Assembly (NCBI GenBank): GCA_050287965.1
Contig: JBNKCX010000042.1
Span: 1-50,473 of the forward strand
From: CBFDBF01 sp050287965
Lineage (GTDB): Bacteria; Pseudomonadota; Gammaproteobacteria; Chromatiales; Chromatiaceae
DNA: 50,473 nt
Reading direction: 5' to 3'
Within the stretch, counting starts at the first letter, position 1; each line of letters opens with the position of its first letter. The position numbers and the translations under genes were made by a program. Of this stretch, positions 48,013 to 50,473 are shown piece by piece. Under the pieces are notes generated by a model, which saw only the letters and a program-made list of their open reading frames with translations, was not told the DNA's origin and did not search any database.

Positions 48013-48696
48013 ATGACGATGCGGTATGCGTTAGTGTTTTTTGTATCCATATGTCTGGCAACAAGTTCGGCTGCATTGGCGGAGTGCCCCATGACGGCGT
48101 ATAGCGGTGCGGCTCATAACCAGTCAAGTCTGCGGATGTCGAGTGGTGTGCGTCTTACAATCGAAGACCAAGCGCTTCGCGTGGAGAATTCTGATGGCCG
48201 ATATTTCCACTACTCAGTAAAGCAACCGGATGCAGGCCCTCCGACATCGATAATAGAGCTTTCACCCACTCGTTTTGTTGTGCTTGGGCCGGTAAAGAGT
48301 TTTCTGGGAGTGATTGCAGAGGGCTACTCCAGGCAAAATGATCTGGGTTTGAATCCATTGCCGATCCGTTACGATGCTCCATGTAGTTTCTGGACCCATT
48401 TTCATGGAACGTGTCCTGTGGCGTCGGCTCGTTTCAGTTCTGCTCTCCAGGCTGTGGTGGTGAGCGGATGGACTCGCGATGGCGCATTAGGCACATTGTT
48501 AATCGCCGGCGATGACGATCCCGGACCGCTGGAACTAGGAGATGGCACGGCACTGCTATATTTTTGGGACGATCATGAAGGTAATGCATTCTTGAGGACG
48601 AAGGCGGGCGAAGGCTTCTTACTGAAGTCAGATTCGGATTTTGTTAGATGCGGGTCGTTTCCCGCCATGCAGGACGATTATTTATACGTCCAATGA
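48013..48696 (+). CDS. Secreted protein of unknown function (intact paralogue)
   Basis: Exported protein of 227 aa. The signal peptide MTMRYALVFFVSICLATSSAALA ends before ECPM. The mature part contains several spaced Cys (ECPM, DAPCSFW, GTCPVAS, VRCGSF) that could form disulfides, and beta-rich segments (FVVLGPVKSFLGVIAEGYS, GTALLYFWDDHEGNAFLRTK). The ATG at 48013 is supported by the matching start in the decayed copy at 47154; GAGGGGG is about 12 nt upstream. No family is recognised. It is bracketed by repeats on both sides. Confidence 0.65.
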   Translation: MTMRYALVFFVSICLATSSAALAECPMTAYSGAAHNQSSLRMSSGVRLTIEDQALRVENSDGRYFHYSVKQPDAGPPTSIIELSPTRFVVLGPVKSFLGVIAEGYSRQNDLGLNPLPIRYDAPCSFWTHFHGTCPVASARFSSALQAVVVSGWTRDGALGTLLIAGDDDPGPLELGDGTALLYFWDDHEGNAFLRTKAGEGFLLKSDSDFVRCGSFPAMQDDYLYVQ

Positions 48697-48704
48697 TTGC
48701 TGAA

Positions 48705-48735
48705 TAATCGGGGTCGGGCGCCAATTTTATAATCC
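48705..48735. repeat. Dispersed repeat copy (ATCGGGGTCGGGCGCCAATTTT)
   Basis: AATAATCGGGGTCGGGCGCC followed by AATTTTATAA resembles the repeat at 47978-47994. It fills the gap before the ankyrin gene, whose ribosome-binding site (GGGAGG) lies after it. Confidence 0.45.
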
Positions 48736-48776
48736 GGTTTTTTGGGGCTCCGCGGGATAAAGGGAGGTTATATACA

Positions 48777-50231
48777 ATGAACAGAAAATTACTCACCTAT
48801 TTTGTTTTTTCGGCCATTCTCATGGCCGCATTTGTCGGTGGCCGGGTTTTCGCTGGGGAGGACGACTTAATTACGGCTGCTAAATCCGGCGACCTTGAGG
48901 GCGTGCGGTCGATGCTCGCAAAGGGTGCCGATGTAAACGCCAAATCGGAACAGGGTTCTACAGCGCTCATAATGGCGTCAATGCATGGTCATTTGGAGGT
49001 TGTCAGGGAGTTACTCGCGAAAGGTGCTGATGTAAACGACGGTACTGCCAACACCGGCAGTACGGCGCTTATGGTGGCCTCGTATAAAGGCCATTTGGAG
49101 ATCGTCAGAGCGCTGCTCGCACAGAAGGCCGAAGTAAACAGGCAAACAATTAATGGTGCTACGGCTATTCGGATGGCTTCGCAAGAGGGCCAGTCGGATG
49201 TTGTAAAGGAACTGATAGCCAATGGTGCGGATGTAAATGTAAAAGACGAAAATAACGTAACACCTCTTTGGATCGCCTCGCAGGAGGGGCACTTAACGGT
49301 TGTCAACGAGTTGCTCGCGCGGGGAGCTGATGTAGGCAGTAAAGCCGACGATGGCATCACGGCCCTCATGATTGCGTCGCAGGAGGGGCATGCGGATGTT
49401 ATCAGGGAGCTTATCAAGAAGGGCGCTGACGTAAACGTAAAATCCAAGGCTGGCTTTTCCGCCCTTTGGATGGCCGCTCGACATGGCAATACGGACGCGG
49501 TAAGGGGGTTGTTAGCCAATGGCGCTGATGTAAACAGCAAAGATAATGATGGTGATACAAGTCTTATTATGGCCGCCCAGCACAATCATTTAGAGGTTGT
49601 CAGGGAGTTGATCGCGAAGGGTGCTGATGTGAATATCAAAGGGGAAGGTAGTGGTGTCACGGCCCTTCTCGGGGCGTCGTATAACGGCCATTCGGCAGTC
49701 GTCAGTGAACTGCTGGCAAACGGAGCGGATGTGGGTATCAGAAACGGTCGCAGCGGTACCCCACTTTTTCTGGCCTCGCAAGAAGGCCATGCGGATGTTG
49801 TGAAACTACTTCTCGCCAATGGCGCTGATGTGAACGCGACTACTGATCATGGCGTTACCGCTCTTCGGACGGCTGCGCAACAGGGTCATGCGGATGTGGT
49901 AAAGGAACTGCTGGCCAATAACGCTGATGTAAATAAGAAGGATGATGACGGCATCGCCGCCCTTAATATAGCCTCACAGGAGGGGCGCATAGAGATAGTA
50001 AGGGAGTTGCTTGCAAGGGGGGCGGGCGTGAACAATAAGGATAACAATGGAGCTACACCACTGTTTATGGCCACTTTACATGGGCACGCGGAAGTTGTCA
50101 GGGAGTTGCTGGCAAAAGGCGCCGATGTGAACATAACAACAAAATATGGCCATACGGCCCTTATGGTGGCTTCGCGTAAAGGTTATACCGAGGTTGCTGC
50201 GCTTCTTAAGGATGCGGGCGCAGAACAATAG
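48777..50231 (+). CDS. Secreted ankyrin-repeat protein (14 repeats)
   Basis: Exported protein of 484 aa. A signal peptide (LLTYFVFSAILMAAFVGGRVFA) is followed by 14 ankyrin repeats of about 33 residues, each of the form GxTALxxASQEGHxxVVxELLxxGADVN. The repeats are very regular, consistent with expansion by unequal exchange. Ankyrin repeats bind other proteins; bacterial ones may be periplasmic partners (for example of catalase-like proteins) or host-directed effectors. There is no other domain, so function is limited to protein binding. GGGAGG precedes the ATG by about 10 nt. Confidence 0.93.
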   Translation: MNRKLLTYFVFSAILMAAFVGGRVFAGEDDLITAAKSGDLEGVRSMLAKGADVNAKSEQGSTALIMASMHGHLEVVRELLAKGADVNDGTANTGSTALMVASYKGHLEIVRALLAQKAEVNRQTINGATAIRMASQEGQSDVVKELIANGADVNVKDENNVTPLWIASQEGHLTVVNELLARGADVGSKADDGITALMIASQEGHADVIRELIKKGADVNVKSKAGFSALWMAARHGNTDAVRGLLANGADVNSKDNDGDTSLIMAAQHNHLEVVRELIAKGADVNIKGEGSGVTALLGASYNGHSAVVSELLANGADVGIRNGRSGTPLFLASQEGHADVVKLLLANGADVNATTDHGVTALRTAAQQGHADVVKELLANNADVNKKDDDGIAALNIASQEGRIEIVRELLARGAGVNNKDNNGATPLFMATLHGHAEVVRELLAKGADVNITTKYGHTALMVASRKGYTEVAALLKDAGAEQ

Positions 50232-50234
50232 GGG

Positions 50235-50318
50235 GCGGCCCCAATTAACAAACAGCCGGGTCAGAACAACGGTAAAGGGGTTAAAAAGTGGGGTCGAAAA
50301 AGTGGGGTCAGAAGAGAC
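50235..50318. repeat. Tandem GGGTC-type repeat copies before the insertion sequence
   Basis: The stretch holds several close units: GGCGGCCCCAATTAAC, CCGGGTCAGAACAACGG, GTGGGGTCGAAAAA and GTGGGGTCAGAAGAGAC. It is the densest local cluster of the dispersed repeat and directly abuts the insertion element. Confidence 0.5.
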
Positions 50319-50335
50319 TTAATATATGGTTGATT

Positions 50336-50473
50336 GAGCCTGTCAGGAATTTTGTGTTTGTGAGCCATACTATACCTCGAAAAGGAGGGAACAAGTATGG
50401 CAAAGAAGAAAACCCCGGCGTTTAGCGCCGAACTCCTGGATGAACTCCTGGACGGCCAGGATCCGTCAACAGT
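50336..50473 (+). mobile_element. Left end of an IS256-like insertion sequence (cut by the window edge)
   Basis: The likely terminal inverted repeat begins near GAGCCTGTCAGGAATTTTGT (50336), a sequence type common at IS256-family ends. It is followed by a short leader and the first codons of a transposase. The right end, target duplication and most of the transposase lie beyond the window. Confidence 0.65.
50397..50473 (+). CDS. IS256-family transposase, N-terminus only (partial)
   Basis: ATG at 50397 with AAAGGAGGG ending 8 nt upstream starts a frame that is still open at the window end: MAKKKTPAFSAELLDELLDG followed by QDPSTV. The MAKKK...AELLDxLL opening is typical of IS256-family DDE transposases. 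The catalytic residues are not within the window, so intactness cannot be judged. Confidence 0.7.
   Translation, partial: MAKKKTPAFSAELLDELLDGQDPST

Noticed and set aside
1..50473. CRISPR arrays, tRNA or rRNA genes, prophage genes
   Set aside because: No regularly spaced identical repeats, no cloverleaf-like or rRNA-like stretches, and no phage structural genes were recognised by eye.

Overview
The window (about 50 kb, GC roughly mid-50s %) reads as the chromosome of a free-living, salt-adapted gammaproteobacterium. The evidence is a complete ectoine synthesis operon with its MarR-type regulator, three PEP-CTERM (exosortase-sorted) proteins, c-type cytochromes including a seven-heme lipoprotein, a CZB-type chemoreceptor, Slp lipoproteins and a trimeric autotransporter. 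A sulfur- or methane-oxidising Chromatiales/Methylococcales-like lineage would fit, but the genus is not decidable from the sequence. No rRNA, tRNA, CRISPR array or phage was seen.

Layout. 1-6100: tail of an unknown gene, then small exported or membrane proteins, a GNAT enzyme and two PEP-CTERM proteins. 6278-12989: a DMT exporter with a terminator hairpin in its leader, a very large STAND/BTAD regulator, and a YadA-like trimeric autotransporter. 13197-22736: a third PEP-CTERM protein, two tandem Slp lipoproteins, a small cytochrome c, a CorA-type transporter, a lipoprotein-MFP/ABC/ABC-2 export operon, a dCache-HAMP-MA-CZB chemoreceptor and an O-methyltransferase. 22938-27411 (minus): a translationally coupled three-gene operon of an ATP-grasp/M20-peptidase-like fusion, a gamma-glutamyltransferase and an N-formylglutamate-amidohydrolase-like protein. 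27680-31697: a protein-kinase-like gene, ectCBA plus a small membrane protein, and divergent ectR. 31759-36190 (minus): a TlpA-like thioredoxin, a parvulin-type isomerase and a heptaheme lipoprotein with an unusually structured leader. 36977-46844 (plus): a seven-gene, almost gap-free operon of class I HMG-CoA reductase, UbiA prenyltransferase, PEP-utilising phosphotransferase, BtaA-like (DUF3419) protein, dolichol/phytol-kinase-like membrane protein, double GNAT and acyl-AMP ligase. 46845-50473: repeat-rich DNA with a decayed gene copy and its intact paralogue, a secreted 14-repeat ankyrin protein, and the left end of an IS256-like element.

How the parts work together. The ectoine genes supply compatible solute, controlled by EctR at a divergent promoter region in which one palindrome supplies the -35 hexamer for both directions. 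The PPIase and TlpA-like genes downstream of the multiheme cytochrome suggest envelope folding and cytochrome maturation functions. The HMGR-to-ligase operon is the best candidate for an undescribed pathway. Its enzymes are those needed to make an isoprenoid-derived, phosphorylated and acylated or aminocarboxypropylated lipid-like product, but I do not recognise the cluster as any named pathway. The ATP-grasp/M20-GGT-amidohydrolase operon is a second candidate, apparently a cytoplasmic peptide-forming and peptide-cleaving set next to the osmolyte genes.
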